A DNA stretch of 50,909 bases from Muribaculaceae bacterium (GTDB lineage: Bacteria; Bacteroidota; Bacteroidia; Bacteroidales; Muribaculaceae), in the NCBI GenBank assembly GCA_009775225.1, contig VSPE01000013.1, forward strand, positions 1-50,909. Direction: 5' to 3'. Below are positions 25,391-34,886 of the stretch, piece after piece. Positions within the stretch are counted from its first letter, which is position 1. The number at the start of each line of letters is the position of its first letter. The notes under the pieces were generated by a model. It saw only the letters and a list, made by a program, of their open reading frames with translations, ran no database searches and was not told the origin of the DNA. The position numbers and the translations under genes were made by a program.

Positions 25391-25582
25391 ATGAAAGGCT
25401 TCTTCACATTCCTCCTTGGCGCCGCCGTAGGCGCCGGCGCCGCAGCGCTCCTCACACCCACCACCGGCCCAGAGCTGCGTGCCCGCATCAAAGTCATACT
25501 GCAAAAACGCGGCATCATAGCAGCCGACGACATCGACGAACTCGTAGAGATGATAGCCGCACAGGTAGAAGACAAGGAATAA
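25391..25582 (+). CDS. YtxH-like small membrane protein (copy 2)
   Basis: 63 residues. Same plan as the gene before it: a Gly/Ala helix (LLGAAVGAGAAALLTP), TTGPELRARIK, and an acidic amphipathic tail (DDIDELVEMIAAQVEDKE). The two probably arose by tandem duplication and have diverged. The next gene starts 34 bp downstream. Confidence 0.72.
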   Translation: MKGFFTFLLGAAVGAGAAALLTPTTGPELRARIKVILQKRGIIAADDIDELVEMIAAQVEDKE

Positions 25583-25616
25583 CGCGCCCCTATAAGCGGC
25601 CATACCATCACATTAT

Positions 25617-26012
25617 ATGACAAATACCGACGAAACAGCCAGCACAATCAAAAGCCTGTCGGCGACTGTAATGCAGTACATCAGGCTTCTGATAGAAGAC
25701 ACCAGGCTCAACGTGGCCGAAAAGCTTACGCGCCTGCTGTCCGCCATAGCTCTCTGCGCACTCCTCACAATAGTGTGTACGGTGGCCTTGGTGTTCATCT
25801 CCATTGCCGTCGGCTTCGCGCTCGCCGAGATTATATCTCCGCTATGGTCGTTCGTCATAGTCGCCGGATTTTACATCGTAGTTCTCATTTTACTCATCAC
25901 CTGCCGCAACATCCTGCTGGTAAACCCGATTGCACGCTTTATATCGTGCCTGTTGCTGCCGGCTCCACAAAAGCCCAAAACCAATGACGATAAACCTGCC
26001 TCCCTATCCTAA
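25617..26012 (+). CDS. Holin-X-like membrane protein (phage holin superfamily III-like)
   Basis: 131 residues with an N-terminal amphipathic region (TIKSLSATVMQYIRLLIEDT), then two membrane helices (LLSAIALCALLTIVCTVALV and SFVIVAGFYIVVLILLI), and a short basic tail. This is the arrangement of Actinobacterial holin-X-like proteins, common in Bacteroidetes chromosomes outside prophages. There is no lysis gene here, so a holin function is unlikely; an envelope-stress role is a guess. It overlaps the next gene by 29 bp. Confidence 0.65.
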   Translation: MTNTDETASTIKSLSATVMQYIRLLIEDTRLNVAEKLTRLLSAIALCALLTIVCTVALVFISIAVGFALAEIISPLWSFVIVAGFYIVVLILLITCRNILLVNPIARFISCLLLPAPQKPKTNDDKPASLS

Positions 26013-26268
26013 CGACCCTACGCCCGATTGGAAGGGCCTCACTCTGCGGGAGATGCAGATGCGTCGCGCACTGGTACAGGCCCGCATGGAAATCGAGAAA
26101 TTCAAGATGTCGGCGCACCTCGACAGCGCACGCAGCCGCACGCCATTCTTCGGAGGCTCGCAGTCTCTGTTCTCGCGCCTCACCGGAGCCCTCACACTGG
26201 CCGAATACGGCTACTTCGCGCTTAAGGCGATTCGACTCGTTGCACCCATGTTACGACGCCGGAAATAA
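25984..26268 (+). CDS. Hypothetical protein of the YtxH/holin-X cassette
   Basis: 94 residues from the ATG at 25984, inside the end of the previous gene. A charged helix (LREMQMRRALVQARMEIEKF) is followed by a more hydrophobic C-terminal part (LAEYGYFALKAIRLVAPMLR) ending RRRK. No family is recognised. The 29-bp overlap suggests translational coupling. A longer frame from 25930 is possible but would sit entirely within the upstream gene. Confidence 0.6.
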   Translation: MTINLPPYPNDPTPDWKGLTLREMQMRRALVQARMEIEKFKMSAHLDSARSRTPFFGGSQSLFSRLTGALTLAEYGYFALKAIRLVAPMLRRRK

Positions 26269-26285
26269 GAAAGTCCTGACCTGAC

Positions 26286-26330
26286 ATCAAAATAATTCGC
26301 GCACCATTGCTCCCGCAAAGGCGCGCGAAT
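26286..26330 (-). terminator. Terminator between the convergent cassette and PUL
   Basis: ATTCGCGC at 26295-26302 pairs with GCGCGAAT at 26323-26330, with further pairs inside (TTGC/GCAA). On the minus strand it is followed by TTATTTTGATG, so it most likely ends the GH43 transcript. Confidence 0.6.
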
Positions 26331-26369
26331 ATGTTATATATGGACGTCAAAAAATACTTTTGTTTTTTC

Positions 26370-28019
26370 CTATTTGCTGATACGGAACCAGTCGAGGTCT
26401 ATCCAGCCTCGGTTGGGGCCTTTGGGCTGGATGGCGTATGCACCTACGCGGGCGCCAATCCAGTGGCCCTCGCGGGCGGTGAATTCCTTGCCGCAGGCGT
26501 TCCACTTCTTGCCGTCGAGGCTGTAAGAGAAGGTGCAGGCATAGCCCTTGCCTACCTTCACCCGAATCCAGATGTCGCGGTCGAGCGAGGCCCTGTTGCC
26601 CTCGCCGTGCCCTCGCGAAGCGGGCACTGTGGCGATGACTGTAGAAGTCTCGGGCTTGCCTTTGTTGGAATTGCGACATTCCACCTGCTTAATCACGAAC
26701 TCCTGTCCCTGCTTCTCCACTGCTATGCGGCAGTAATCAAGGCCCATTACTATCAGGCCCGACTGCTGTCCGTCGACCGTAGCCGAGACGGTGCACTTGG
26801 CAGTGGCGGTGAAAGTGTCGTTGGGAAACTTCTGGGTAAGGATATTGGGCACTTCACGCATGTTCACGAAGTCGGGCGACACGGTGTGGCCGTAAAGGCG
26901 ATAGTAGCCGTTAGGAGAGGTGAAGCCGAAGGGCAGCTGATAGTTGGCGAACCACTGCCACTGCTTTCCAAGCTCCACGCTATCGAACTCGTCGGATTCG
27001 ACGGGAGTGTGGCGCTCCACTTTTTCGTTGACTTTGGGCTTGCGGTATGTGCTTACGGGGTCGCCGCATCCGTCGCCGTCCTTGTCGACACCGATTACTG
27101 GCCAGTCTTCAATCCACTGCATGGGGTTGAGGTGCACCACGCGGCCCATCACGCCCTTATCCTGGAAATGCATGAACCACGATTCTCCGGCGGGAGTGTC
27201 GACCCATCCGCCCTGGTGGGGGCCGTTGATGCCGGTATTACCCTGAGCCATGACGGTACGTGCCTCATAGGGGCCGTAGGGCGACTTCGAGCGAAGCACT
27301 ACCTGCCAGCCTGCGGCCACGCTGCCAGCGGGAGCGAAGATGTAGTAGTAACCGTTGCGCTTGTAGAACTTGGGGCCTTCGATGGTGTGGTTTCCGTCGG
27401 GGAGACCGTCGTACACGGCTACGGGATTTCCGATAAGACGGGTTCCGTCGGTGCTCATCTCTGTCACGGTAAGTAGGGCGTTGAGGCCCGAGCGGCTCTT
27501 TGCCCAGCCGTTCACGAGATATGCCTTGCCGTCCTCGTCCCACAGCGGGCATGTATCGATGATGCCTTTGGCTTCCTTGACCAGCACGGGGGCATCCCAC
27601 TTGCCACGGGGGTCGGTGGTCTTGACCATATACACGCCGTGGTCGGGGTCGCCCCAGTAAATATAGTATGTGCCGTCGTGGTATCGCATGGACGGAGCCC
27701 ATACGCCGTCGCCGTGACGGGCCGAGTTGTAGTATTCGACAGGTTCGAGTGTATCTACTGCGTAGTTGACAATTTCCCAGTTCACGAGGTCGCGCGAATG
27801 GAGTACAGGCAGACCGGGCATGTTGCAGAAGCTCGAAGCGGTGAGCCAGAAGTCATCGCCTACGGCAATAACGTCGGGGTCGGAGTAATCGGCATTGATT
27901 ACGGGGTTTTTATACTTGCCGTTGCCGAGGTCTGGCACCCATACATCGGAAACATACCCGGCGGCGAGCGCCGAGTATGTTCCTAATATGAGCGACAGAA
28001 TTGATATCGATTTTCTCAT
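26370..28019 (-). CDS. Secreted glycoside hydrolase, family 43
   Basis: 549 residues with a signal peptide (MRKSISILSLILGTYSALAA). The five-bladed propeller of GH43 has its catalytic residues in view: Asp base in INADYSDPDVIAVGDDF, pKa-tuning Asp in APSMRYHDGTYYIYWG, and Glu acid in HTIEGPKFYKRNGYYYIF. A beta-sandwich follows from about 345 (ESDEFDSVELGKQWQW to GWIDLDWFRISK), as in arabinofuranosidase/xylosidase-type members. Beside SusC/D and uronate genes, the likely job is trimming arabinose or similar side chains of pectin; the true substrate is unproven. Last gene of the operon, 14 bp after its neighbour. Confidence 0.9.
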   Translation of the reverse strand: MRKSISILSLILGTYSALAAGYVSDVWVPDLGNGKYKNPVINADYSDPDVIAVGDDFWLTASSFCNMPGLPVLHSRDLVNWEIVNYAVDTLEPVEYYNSARHGDGVWAPSMRYHDGTYYIYWGDPDHGVYMVKTTDPRGKWDAPVLVKEAKGIIDTCPLWDEDGKAYLVNGWAKSRSGLNALLTVTEMSTDGTRLIGNPVAVYDGLPDGNHTIEGPKFYKRNGYYYIFAPAGSVAAGWQVVLRSKSPYGPYEARTVMAQGNTGINGPHQGGWVDTPAGESWFMHFQDKGVMGRVVHLNPMQWIEDWPVIGVDKDGDGCGDPVSTYRKPKVNEKVERHTPVESDEFDSVELGKQWQWFANYQLPFGFTSPNGYYRLYGHTVSPDFVNMREVPNILTQKFPNDTFTATAKCTVSATVDGQQSGLIVMGLDYCRIAVEKQGQEFVIKQVECRNSNKGKPETSTVIATVPASRGHGEGNRASLDRDIWIRVKVGKGYACTFSYSLDGKKWNACGKEFTAREGHWIGARVGAYAIQPKGPNRGWIDLDWFRISK

Positions 28020-28033
28020 CTGTGAGTTTTAAG

Positions 28034-29686
28034 TTAGAGCCAACGGGGGTCGCCGGCGCGGTTGGTGTAGATAGGCGAGCTGAAGCTCTTGAGCGAAAGG
28101 TCGCCGTTATCGGGGTCGGTGAAAAGGTCGGCGGCACGTTCGGTGAGGTCGGTAGCCTGAATACGAGAGCCACCGTTGGGGTAGTCGGCCGTGGTGTAGT
28201 TATTGTCGTAGGTGGTCGACGGGCCCGAACCGGCCGAGATAAGCTCACCCATAGGCGAGGCAATCACAGTGCTGCGGATAGTGATAGACGAATGTTCGGT
28301 GTTGGAGAGGTCTATCAGACGGTTGTTCACACAGAAGTCGTAGAAAGTCACGTTTTCCACAGTAAGCTCAACCGGGGTCGAAGTTGTAGAGTGGTTGATG
28401 AGGTTACCCCAGCCCCATGTGGGGTCTTGCTTGTAACCGCCGCGGCTGAAAGTGGTGTTGCGGATTGTGATAGCCATAATCTGGTCGTACTGGCCAATCT
28501 CGTCCTTACCTGCCGAAGCGAAGTGGAAAGTGCCGTATGTGCTGCCCTGCCAGCCGCACTGGTCGAACCAGCAGTTGTCGATTTCGAGAGCGCCGATATA
28601 CTTGGTGCTTGCATTCTGATGACGCCAGAAACCGCGGTAGATATTGCGGAAGGTCACGTTTGTAAAACTTACATTCTCTACGGAGTACGCACCGCCGCAG
28701 TTCATGAAATACTGGTTTTCGGCAGCATTGCGAACTTCTACGTTCTTAAGCTCGAACATTGTGATGACCGCATTGTCAGCGAAACGCCAGGTGCCGTTGA
28801 TAATAAGCACGGGCTTGTCGCCGTCTTCGGGGCCTACAATGCTGAAGCCTTTGCCGATAGCGAAGGGAGAGATAGTGTAGGTAGTGCCGGCGAGCAGTTC
28901 GTACTCGGCACCTTCAGGCACGTCGGGGTCAATGTTGTTGGCATTGAGGATTTCCGAGAGGTTGTCGGTAATATCAATCTGGAAAGTTGCGGCTGCGGGG
29001 CCGGTAGTACGGAATTTAACCTGGTTGTAGGGCTTATCCTGGCTGCGAGGCTTCGAGGTGTCGAAGAGGTCGCAGGCATAGAGAGTGGAGCGCTGCAGGT
29101 CTTTGAGTTCCATTACACCATCGGTCTTCTGGGCATCGGTAAGATAACCGGTGATTGTGGGGAGAGTTGCGTCGGATACGGGAACGACGGCAAACGAGTC
29201 CACAGGATTATCGGGCGATACAAGCCAGCGGATTATAGCAGTATTGTCGGTAATTTCGGTTTTCGACACACCCTGCACGATGTGGTCGTAGGCCGGACGA
29301 GCCTCGGTGGAGAAGTTGCCGGTAGCCCAATGCGAGTTGTTAGCCGGATTAACGGCGTTGGAGCGCACCCGCACATAGAAACGCTGACCGTAGGGAAGGT
29401 CATAGAGGCGCACATAAGGCTCTTCTGTCTCCAGTTCCATAATCATGTTCTGGAAATAGTTGTCGGAGAAGAGCTGGAAAGTGTACGACACGGCGTCGTT
29501 GATTTGATACCAGCCGATAGTTGCATCGTTGAGGTTCGACACCACTTTGTCGAAAGAGGTCATAAAGCGAGGCTGGAAGAGGTCGCCGCGAGAAGTGTAC
29601 TCATCTTCCTTGCAGGCGGTAAATCCGGCTGCAAGTGCAAGTACGGCAGCAGCCACCAGCGATTTAGCGAATATATTGAGTTTCAT
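28034..29686 (-). CDS. Surface lipoprotein with FnIII-like domains and beta-helix (DUF4957/DUF5123-like)
   Basis: 550 residues. Lipobox FTAC gives Cys 25. Two fibronectin-III-like modules cover about 35-235 (ATIGWYQINDAVSYTFQL, NTAIIRWLVSPDNPVDSF). The C-terminal half is a right-handed parallel beta-helix with repeating turns (FELKNVEVRNA, VENVSFTNVTFRNI, ALEIDNCWFDQCG, ITIRNTTFSRGG). It sits after susD, the usual place for a surface glycan-binding protein. The helix resembles pectate-lyase folds, but no lyase active site could be assigned. It is 14 bp before GH43. Confidence 0.82.
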   Translation of the reverse strand: MKLNIFAKSLVAAAVLALAAGFTACKEDEYTSRGDLFQPRFMTSFDKVVSNLNDATIGWYQINDAVSYTFQLFSDNYFQNMIMELETEEPYVRLYDLPYGQRFYVRVRSNAVNPANNSHWATGNFSTEARPAYDHIVQGVSKTEITDNTAIIRWLVSPDNPVDSFAVVPVSDATLPTITGYLTDAQKTDGVMELKDLQRSTLYACDLFDTSKPRSQDKPYNQVKFRTTGPAAATFQIDITDNLSEILNANNIDPDVPEGAEYELLAGTTYTISPFAIGKGFSIVGPEDGDKPVLIINGTWRFADNAVITMFELKNVEVRNAAENQYFMNCGGAYSVENVSFTNVTFRNIYRGFWRHQNASTKYIGALEIDNCWFDQCGWQGSTYGTFHFASAGKDEIGQYDQIMAITIRNTTFSRGGYKQDPTWGWGNLINHSTTSTPVELTVENVTFYDFCVNNRLIDLSNTEHSSITIRSTVIASPMGELISAGSGPSTTYDNNYTTADYPNGGSRIQATDLTERAADLFTDPDNGDLSLKSFSSPIYTNRAGDPRWL

Positions 29687-29708
29687 GTCTTTGAGTCAGA
29701 TTGAATGA

Positions 29709-31646
29709 TTATTGATAACCATATTGCTGCTGAATGGAGCCGCGGTGCGAAGTGATTACAACATCGGGGTAAGGCATCAGATAGCGGATGGCGTCGGTAG
29801 GCTGCACGGAACCGGCGTTGTTGATGTTGAGGAAGCCGCGGAAGCTATACTTGATGTCGTCGCAGCACTCCCATTCATCTGTTTCCTTGTTGCGGTCCCA
29901 CCAGTTCGACGCATATTTAATCACTGTACGCCAGCCGTCGGATACGTTATGGTCGCCAAGGTTATCGCCATATTCCTTGAGTCCCTTGAACTCAAGCACT
30001 TTTCGTCCGGGATTTGCAGCGTCTTCCACCTCGCGGATATATACCTCGGGACGAACATCGCCGGCGATACCCTGACCCTGGGCGCGCTTGCCCCAGTCGA
30101 TATACTTGTTGTAGATATTGATAATGGTGGTACTGTAGCGGTTCCAGCGGGCGAGGTCGTACTTGCGGACGCCTTCGCCGCCAAACTCCCATGCACGTTC
30201 GCTTACTACAGCTTCAAAGAAAGCCTCGGGCGATGTAAGAGCGGCCACATAGCCGTCGACCATTTCGGCATGGTCTTCGGGAAGGAACGCACGGCGGCGC
30301 ACATCCTTGAGAGCGTTTTTAGCAGCATCCACGGGGCCGTGAAGCTCGTTGACAACTTCGGCATACATAAGAAGTACATCGGCATAGCGCATGCGGATAG
30401 CATTGATGCCGGTATTGCCGCCGGTGCCTACCATGGGAGTGCCCATTTCGAGCTTGTTCCACTTGCCGATGTTCCAGCCTGCTACAGCAGTTTTGCCGAG
30501 TGCGTGGGTCTGGTTGAGGTCTTCGTCGTAGTTATAAGGTACGCAGGTCACGTCGAGACGCTGGTCGCGAACATCGAAGGTAAAGGGATAAAGGCCGCTG
30601 AAGTTGGTGTAGTTACGGGCAGAGCCGAAGCTGTGCTTGGGATTATCTTCGTTGTAGCCGATTGTAACACCTACACGGTAGCCGAGATAGCTCGAGCGCT
30701 CTTTGAGCATGGGGATTTCGAAAATCACGTCGCCGTCTTTGAGCACGCTCCAGTTGTTCTCGCCATACCACATGGATTTGAACGACTCGCGGTCGAGGCT
30801 GTGGCGACCCTCGGAGATAACCTTGCCGAGATATTCTTCAGCAATCTTGTAGTATTCTTCATAGTTTTCGCCACGCTCCATGATGCCGTTGGCGCCGCCG
30901 GGACGGAGCGACCAACCGCCGCGATAGAGTGCGAGCTGGCCGATGAGAGCCTGGCAGTATTCGCGCGATGCACGCTTAACACCGTCGTCCATCTGAGAGG
31001 CGTACTTCATGTACTGCTCGGTCTCCTTGAGGTCGGCGATAAGGCGCTCGAAGATTACATCGCGGTCGGTAGTACCTTCGCTATAGAGCGTTTCAGAAGC
31101 CTCGGTGGGGCGGTCGCGCCATACCACGTCGCCCCAGGTGCGGATGAGGTCTAAGAATACCAGGGCGCGGATACACTTCACCTCGCCGTACATCTGCTGT
31201 GCTTCTGTCGGGCCGCCGGCACCTACATTAGTGGAGAACAGTGGTGAGCCTTCCATGTTGGCTATAAAGTCGTTGCAGTAGTTTACCACCTCGTAGGCAT
31301 TGTTCCAGGTGTTGCGGAGCGATGCCCAGATAGGACGCACGTCGAAGCAGTGGGCGTCGTCGCCGTTACCCGAGGTTGAGTTGGGGGTGCTTGCCACCTC
31401 AAGCTCTACATCGGAGTTGGTGTTGAACTCGTAGGGCCATGCGTAGCCGTAGAGACGGTCGGAGGTAAGCTTGGAGTAGATAGAGTTCATCATTGCGCGG
31501 CTCTCGACCTCAGAAGAGAAAATCTCGCCGGGAGTGAACGATGACTTCGGTTCTACGTCAAGGAAGTCTTCGCAGGAGCTCATAAGCGCCGCAGAGGCGA
31601 GAGCTACCACAGGAAGGGCTAAGCGATATATGATTGGGAATTTCAT
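29709..31646 (-). CDS. SusD/RagB family glycan-binding lipoprotein
   Basis: Outer-membrane surface lipoprotein that caps its SusC partner and captures oligosaccharide. 645 residues; lipobox MSSC (Cys 25) followed by EDFLDVEPKSSFTPGEIFSS. The tetratricopeptide-like helical core is present and the SusD signature is MRYADVLLMYAEVVNEL. The C-terminal SusD domain includes VSERAWEFGGEGVRKYDLAR. It is 27 bp after susC. Neighbours point to a pectic oligosaccharide ligand, which is inferred. Confidence 0.95.
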   Translation of the reverse strand: MKFPIIYRLALPVVALASAALMSSCEDFLDVEPKSSFTPGEIFSSEVESRAMMNSIYSKLTSDRLYGYAWPYEFNTNSDVELEVASTPNSTSGNGDDAHCFDVRPIWASLRNTWNNAYEVVNYCNDFIANMEGSPLFSTNVGAGGPTEAQQMYGEVKCIRALVFLDLIRTWGDVVWRDRPTEASETLYSEGTTDRDVIFERLIADLKETEQYMKYASQMDDGVKRASREYCQALIGQLALYRGGWSLRPGGANGIMERGENYEEYYKIAEEYLGKVISEGRHSLDRESFKSMWYGENNWSVLKDGDVIFEIPMLKERSSYLGYRVGVTIGYNEDNPKHSFGSARNYTNFSGLYPFTFDVRDQRLDVTCVPYNYDEDLNQTHALGKTAVAGWNIGKWNKLEMGTPMVGTGGNTGINAIRMRYADVLLMYAEVVNELHGPVDAAKNALKDVRRRAFLPEDHAEMVDGYVAALTSPEAFFEAVVSERAWEFGGEGVRKYDLARWNRYSTTIINIYNKYIDWGKRAQGQGIAGDVRPEVYIREVEDAANPGRKVLEFKGLKEYGDNLGDHNVSDGWRTVIKYASNWWDRNKETDEWECCDDIKYSFRGFLNINNAGSVQPTDAIRYLMPYPDVVITSHRGSIQQQYGYQ

Positions 31647-31673
31647 GATTTTGCTGTTTAAGTGTAAGGGTAC

Positions 31674-34600
31674 TTAGAAAGCGAGCTGAACACCGAAGGT
31701 GTATGTGCGGCTGCGGGGATAAAGGTTGTAGTCGATATTGGGAGTTGTACCCTGACCGATGTTGACTTCGGGGTCATAGCCGCTGTAGTTCGTCCATGTA
31801 AGGAGGTTGTAACCGGTGACATAGAAGCGGCACTTGGTCATACCCACATACTTGAGTAAGTTCTTGGGCAGCGAGTAGCCGAGTGTTACGGTCTGGAGGC
31901 GCAGGAATGAACCGTCTTCCACACCGTAGGTCGATACGAACGACTTAGACATGTTGGCATTGCTCCAGATAGTAGCGCCGGCGTTGTAGGCGGCGAGTTC
32001 GTCGGGGCGGTTGATGAGGTCGTTGCCGAGTTCGTCGTAGCGACACCACATGTTCTTGAACTCTGCCGAGTAGTTGCGGTAGTCACCCGAAGAAGAGGGC
32101 GACAGGCCGAGGTTGATTTTATTAAGGTTGAGCACGTCGAAGTCAAGCATGAAGTTGAAGAATGCGTTGAGGTCGAATCCCTTCCAGGTGGCGTTGATGC
32201 CGAAACCGCCCGAGCATACGGGAGTGGTCTTGCCGATAATCTTGCGGTCGTCGGCAGTGAGGCGATAGCGGTCGGGGTCGTCGGGATTGGTGTTTACCTT
32301 GGCAAATTTGGGCGAGCCGGGAGCAAGGTTGCCGGCCAGAAGCGAGCAGTCTACAATACCGGGCTTAAGGGTATAGGTCTTGGCCACGGGGTCATAGTTG
32401 AAGTCTTCAACTTTGTAGAAGCCGTCGTTTACATAACCGAGGATTGTGCCCATGGTCTGGCCTACGTGGTACCAGTACACGTCGTTGTTGGTATCAATTT
32501 TAGAAACCTCCTGATAGAACGAAGTCTCGTTGCCAGCAAGCTTGTCGATGCGGCCCTTGTTGAAGCCGATGTTGAAGTTTGCGCCGAGAGTCCAGTCGCG
32601 ACGCTCCACGATGAAGCCGTTGAGGTTGAGTTCGACACCACGGTTCGAGGTCTGACCCACGTTTGTAAGCATCTGTGTGAAGCCTGTGTCGCCGGGGATT
32701 TGAGTGGCAAGAAGGAGGTCTTTGGTGGTATTCCAGTACACTTCCACCGAACCGCTGAGGCGGTCGTTGAAGAAGCCGAAGTCCACACCGACGTTGCGTG
32801 TGATAGTGGTCTCCCACTTCACGTTCTTGTTTACGGGGTATGCGTTGTTGAAGTCGTAGAAGTAAGACTCTGCGTCACCGAAGCCGGGAGCCTTGGAGAT
32901 GTCGCCGAGCTTGTACATCATCATGTAGAGGTCGGAGGGGATGCGGTCGTTACCCGAAGTACCGAGCGAAACACGGAGCTTGAGGTTCGAGAGCCAGCTT
33001 ACATCCTGAAGGAACGCTTCGTTCGACATACGCCATGCAAGAGCGCCAGCAGGGAAGTAGCCCCAGCGGTGGCCGCGGGCAAACTTGGAAGTACCGTCAG
33101 TACGGAGAGTGAAGGTGGCGAGATAGCGGTCGTCGTAGCTGTAGTTGGCACGGCCGAAGAACGAGAGTGTGCGTATGGGCGACGGAGTGCTCGATGTATT
33201 GCTGATGGGTGTACCGAGAGCGAAATTATCGAAAGCCTTCTCAGCGTTAATATTATCGGGGAAGTGACCGATGCGCACGTAGGTCGAGTGGTTGTCCTCG
33301 TGCTTCATTTCCTGTCCAAGCATAACCTGGATGTTATGTACGTCGGCTACATAGAAGTTATAGTTGAAAGTATTTGTGAGCTGCCATTTGTTGCGAGTAT
33401 CCTGCTTTTCTGTGAGGTTTACGCCATAGGTTCGGTATGCCGAGCCGGTGGTGACACCGTTGAAGTTGCGGTCGTCCTGCTTGAAGCGCTCCCACACGAA
33501 CTCGTTACGGATGGTCATGCCTTTGATTATAGTCCAGTTCAACGCGCCGCCCATATTGAATAGCTCGGACTCGCGACGGCGGTAATAAAGGTCGTTTGTT
33601 TCCAGCGGGTCGTAGTGAACATACTCGATGAGGTTGTCGGGGTCGATGATTTCTTCGTTGTCAGGAACCTTGGCAAAGTCGAGAAGACCTTTAGTGGGGC
33701 GTTCCTGAAGAGCGGTCAGCAGACCTACACCTTCGGTACCTCGGCCGCTGAGAGTCTTGTTGAGGTATCGTGTGCGGTATTCAACCGAGAGGAACTTGAA
33801 GAGCTTGAGGTTGAGGTTGCCGTTGAGGTTATTCTGTACAAGGCCGTTGTTGGGGAGCACAGAAGGCTGGTCCTGGTGCATGTAGCTGAGTTTGTACTTC
33901 ACAGTCTCATTACCGCCGGTGATGGCTGCGTCGACCGACCACGAAGTGGGGTTCTCGCCGAAAATTATATCCTGCCAGTCTTTGCCTTTGTAGCCCTGGT
34001 AGATATAGGTTTCATAAGCCTGGCCGAACACATTGGCGAAGCCGGAGCGGGCACTGCTGCCCTTGGGCGCGATACGCTCGTAGTTGTTGCGCACGAAGTC
34101 GTAGGGCGAGAGCACGTCGATACGGTTGCTCAGTTCCTTAGTCTGCACGTATGCGTTGACAGTAATCTGAGCCTTGCCTTCATTGGGGCGTTTGGTTGTT
34201 ACGAGCACAACACCGTTAGCACCGCGGGCACCGTAGATAGCGGTCGAAGCGGCATCCTTGAGAACCTGGATGTTGTCGATATCGGTAGCGGGAACGTCGT
34301 TGAGCGAGCCTTCGAAGCCGTCGATAAGCACGAGGGGGTCGTTGGACTGTGTGAGCGAGCTGCCGCCGCGCACGCGGACGGTGACTTCGGCATCGGGCGA
34401 GCCGTCGGGAGTTGTAACCTGTACACCGGGCATACGGCCGATGATAGCCTCACCGGCGTTGGCCACGGGCAGACGCTCGATGGTGGCGGCCTCAACCGAC
34501 GACATGGCGCCGGTAAGGTTACCACGCTTCTGCACGCCGTAGCCGATTACCACCATTTCTTCCATCATAGTGGACGAGGGTTCGAGAGTGATTTCGATGC

Positions 34601-34874
34601 CGGTGGTGCGGCCGTCGATTTTCACTTCTTTTGTGTTGTAGCCGACATACGATACGACGAGGACGCCGTTTTTGATGTCGACATTCTTGAGCTCAAAGTT
34701 ACCGTCGAGGTCGGTGGCCACTGCGTTCTTGGTGCCTTTCACGAGCACGGTGGCACCCATGAGCGGCTCTTCGGTATCCTGCACCATACCGGTGACTGTG
34801 GCGGTCTGCGCCGCTGCCGCCACAGAGGCGAACAGCAGGCAGAGTGCCATGAATATCTTATGTATCTGATTCAT
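31674..34874 (-). CDS. SusC/RagA family TonB-dependent transporter
   Basis: Outer-membrane import barrel of 1066 residues. Signal peptide (MNQIHKIFMALCLLFASVAA) and a carboxypeptidase-like N-terminal extension (VTGMVQDTEEPLMGATVLVK to VVSYVGYNTKEVKI). A TonB-box-like EEMVVIGYG, plug domain (LTGAMSSVEAATIERLP, IYGARGANGVVLVTTK) and a 22-strand barrel ending YTFGVQLAF complete it. It pairs with SusD 27 bp downstream. The intact length and closing aromatic show it is not broken. Confidence 0.97.
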   Translation of the reverse strand: MNQIHKIFMALCLLFASVAAAAQTATVTGMVQDTEEPLMGATVLVKGTKNAVATDLDGNFELKNVDIKNGVLVVSYVGYNTKEVKIDGRTTGIEITLEPSSTMMEEMVVIGYGVQKRGNLTGAMSSVEAATIERLPVANAGEAIIGRMPGVQVTTPDGSPDAEVTVRVRGGSSLTQSNDPLVLIDGFEGSLNDVPATDIDNIQVLKDAASTAIYGARGANGVVLVTTKRPNEGKAQITVNAYVQTKELSNRIDVLSPYDFVRNNYERIAPKGSSARSGFANVFGQAYETYIYQGYKGKDWQDIIFGENPTSWSVDAAITGGNETVKYKLSYMHQDQPSVLPNNGLVQNNLNGNLNLKLFKFLSVEYRTRYLNKTLSGRGTEGVGLLTALQERPTKGLLDFAKVPDNEEIIDPDNLIEYVHYDPLETNDLYYRRRESELFNMGGALNWTIIKGMTIRNEFVWERFKQDDRNFNGVTTGSAYRTYGVNLTEKQDTRNKWQLTNTFNYNFYVADVHNIQVMLGQEMKHEDNHSTYVRIGHFPDNINAEKAFDNFALGTPISNTSSTPSPIRTLSFFGRANYSYDDRYLATFTLRTDGTSKFARGHRWGYFPAGALAWRMSNEAFLQDVSWLSNLKLRVSLGTSGNDRIPSDLYMMMYKLGDISKAPGFGDAESYFYDFNNAYPVNKNVKWETTITRNVGVDFGFFNDRLSGSVEVYWNTTKDLLLATQIPGDTGFTQMLTNVGQTSNRGVELNLNGFIVERRDWTLGANFNIGFNKGRIDKLAGNETSFYQEVSKIDTNNDVYWYHVGQTMGTILGYVNDGFYKVEDFNYDPVAKTYTLKPGIVDCSLLAGNLAPGSPKFAKVNTNPDDPDRYRLTADDRKIIGKTTPVCSGGFGINATWKGFDLNAFFNFMLDFDVLNLNKINLGLSPSSSGDYRNYSAEFKNMWCRYDELGNDLINRPDELAAYNAGATIWSNANMSKSFVSTYGVEDGSFLRLQTVTLGYSLPKNLLKYVGMTKCRFYVTGYNLLTWTNYSGYDPEVNIGQGTTPNIDYNLYPRSRTYTFGVQLAF

Positions 34875-34886
34875 GGTTGCTAAAGA

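Noticed and set aside
25617..26012. Prophage lysis module
   Set aside because: The holin-like protein has no endolysin, spanin or phage structural genes nearby, and such proteins are common as chromosomal genes in this phylum.
28034..29686. Calling the beta-helix lipoprotein a pectate lyase
   Set aside because: The fold is similar but no calcium-binding Asp cluster or catalytic Arg/Lys could be assigned by eye.
29712..34883. Long plus-strand frames opposite susD and susC (480, 365 and 422 codons)
   Set aside because: All mirror the SusC/SusD coding sequence; the minus-strand proteins have signal peptides and family motifs.
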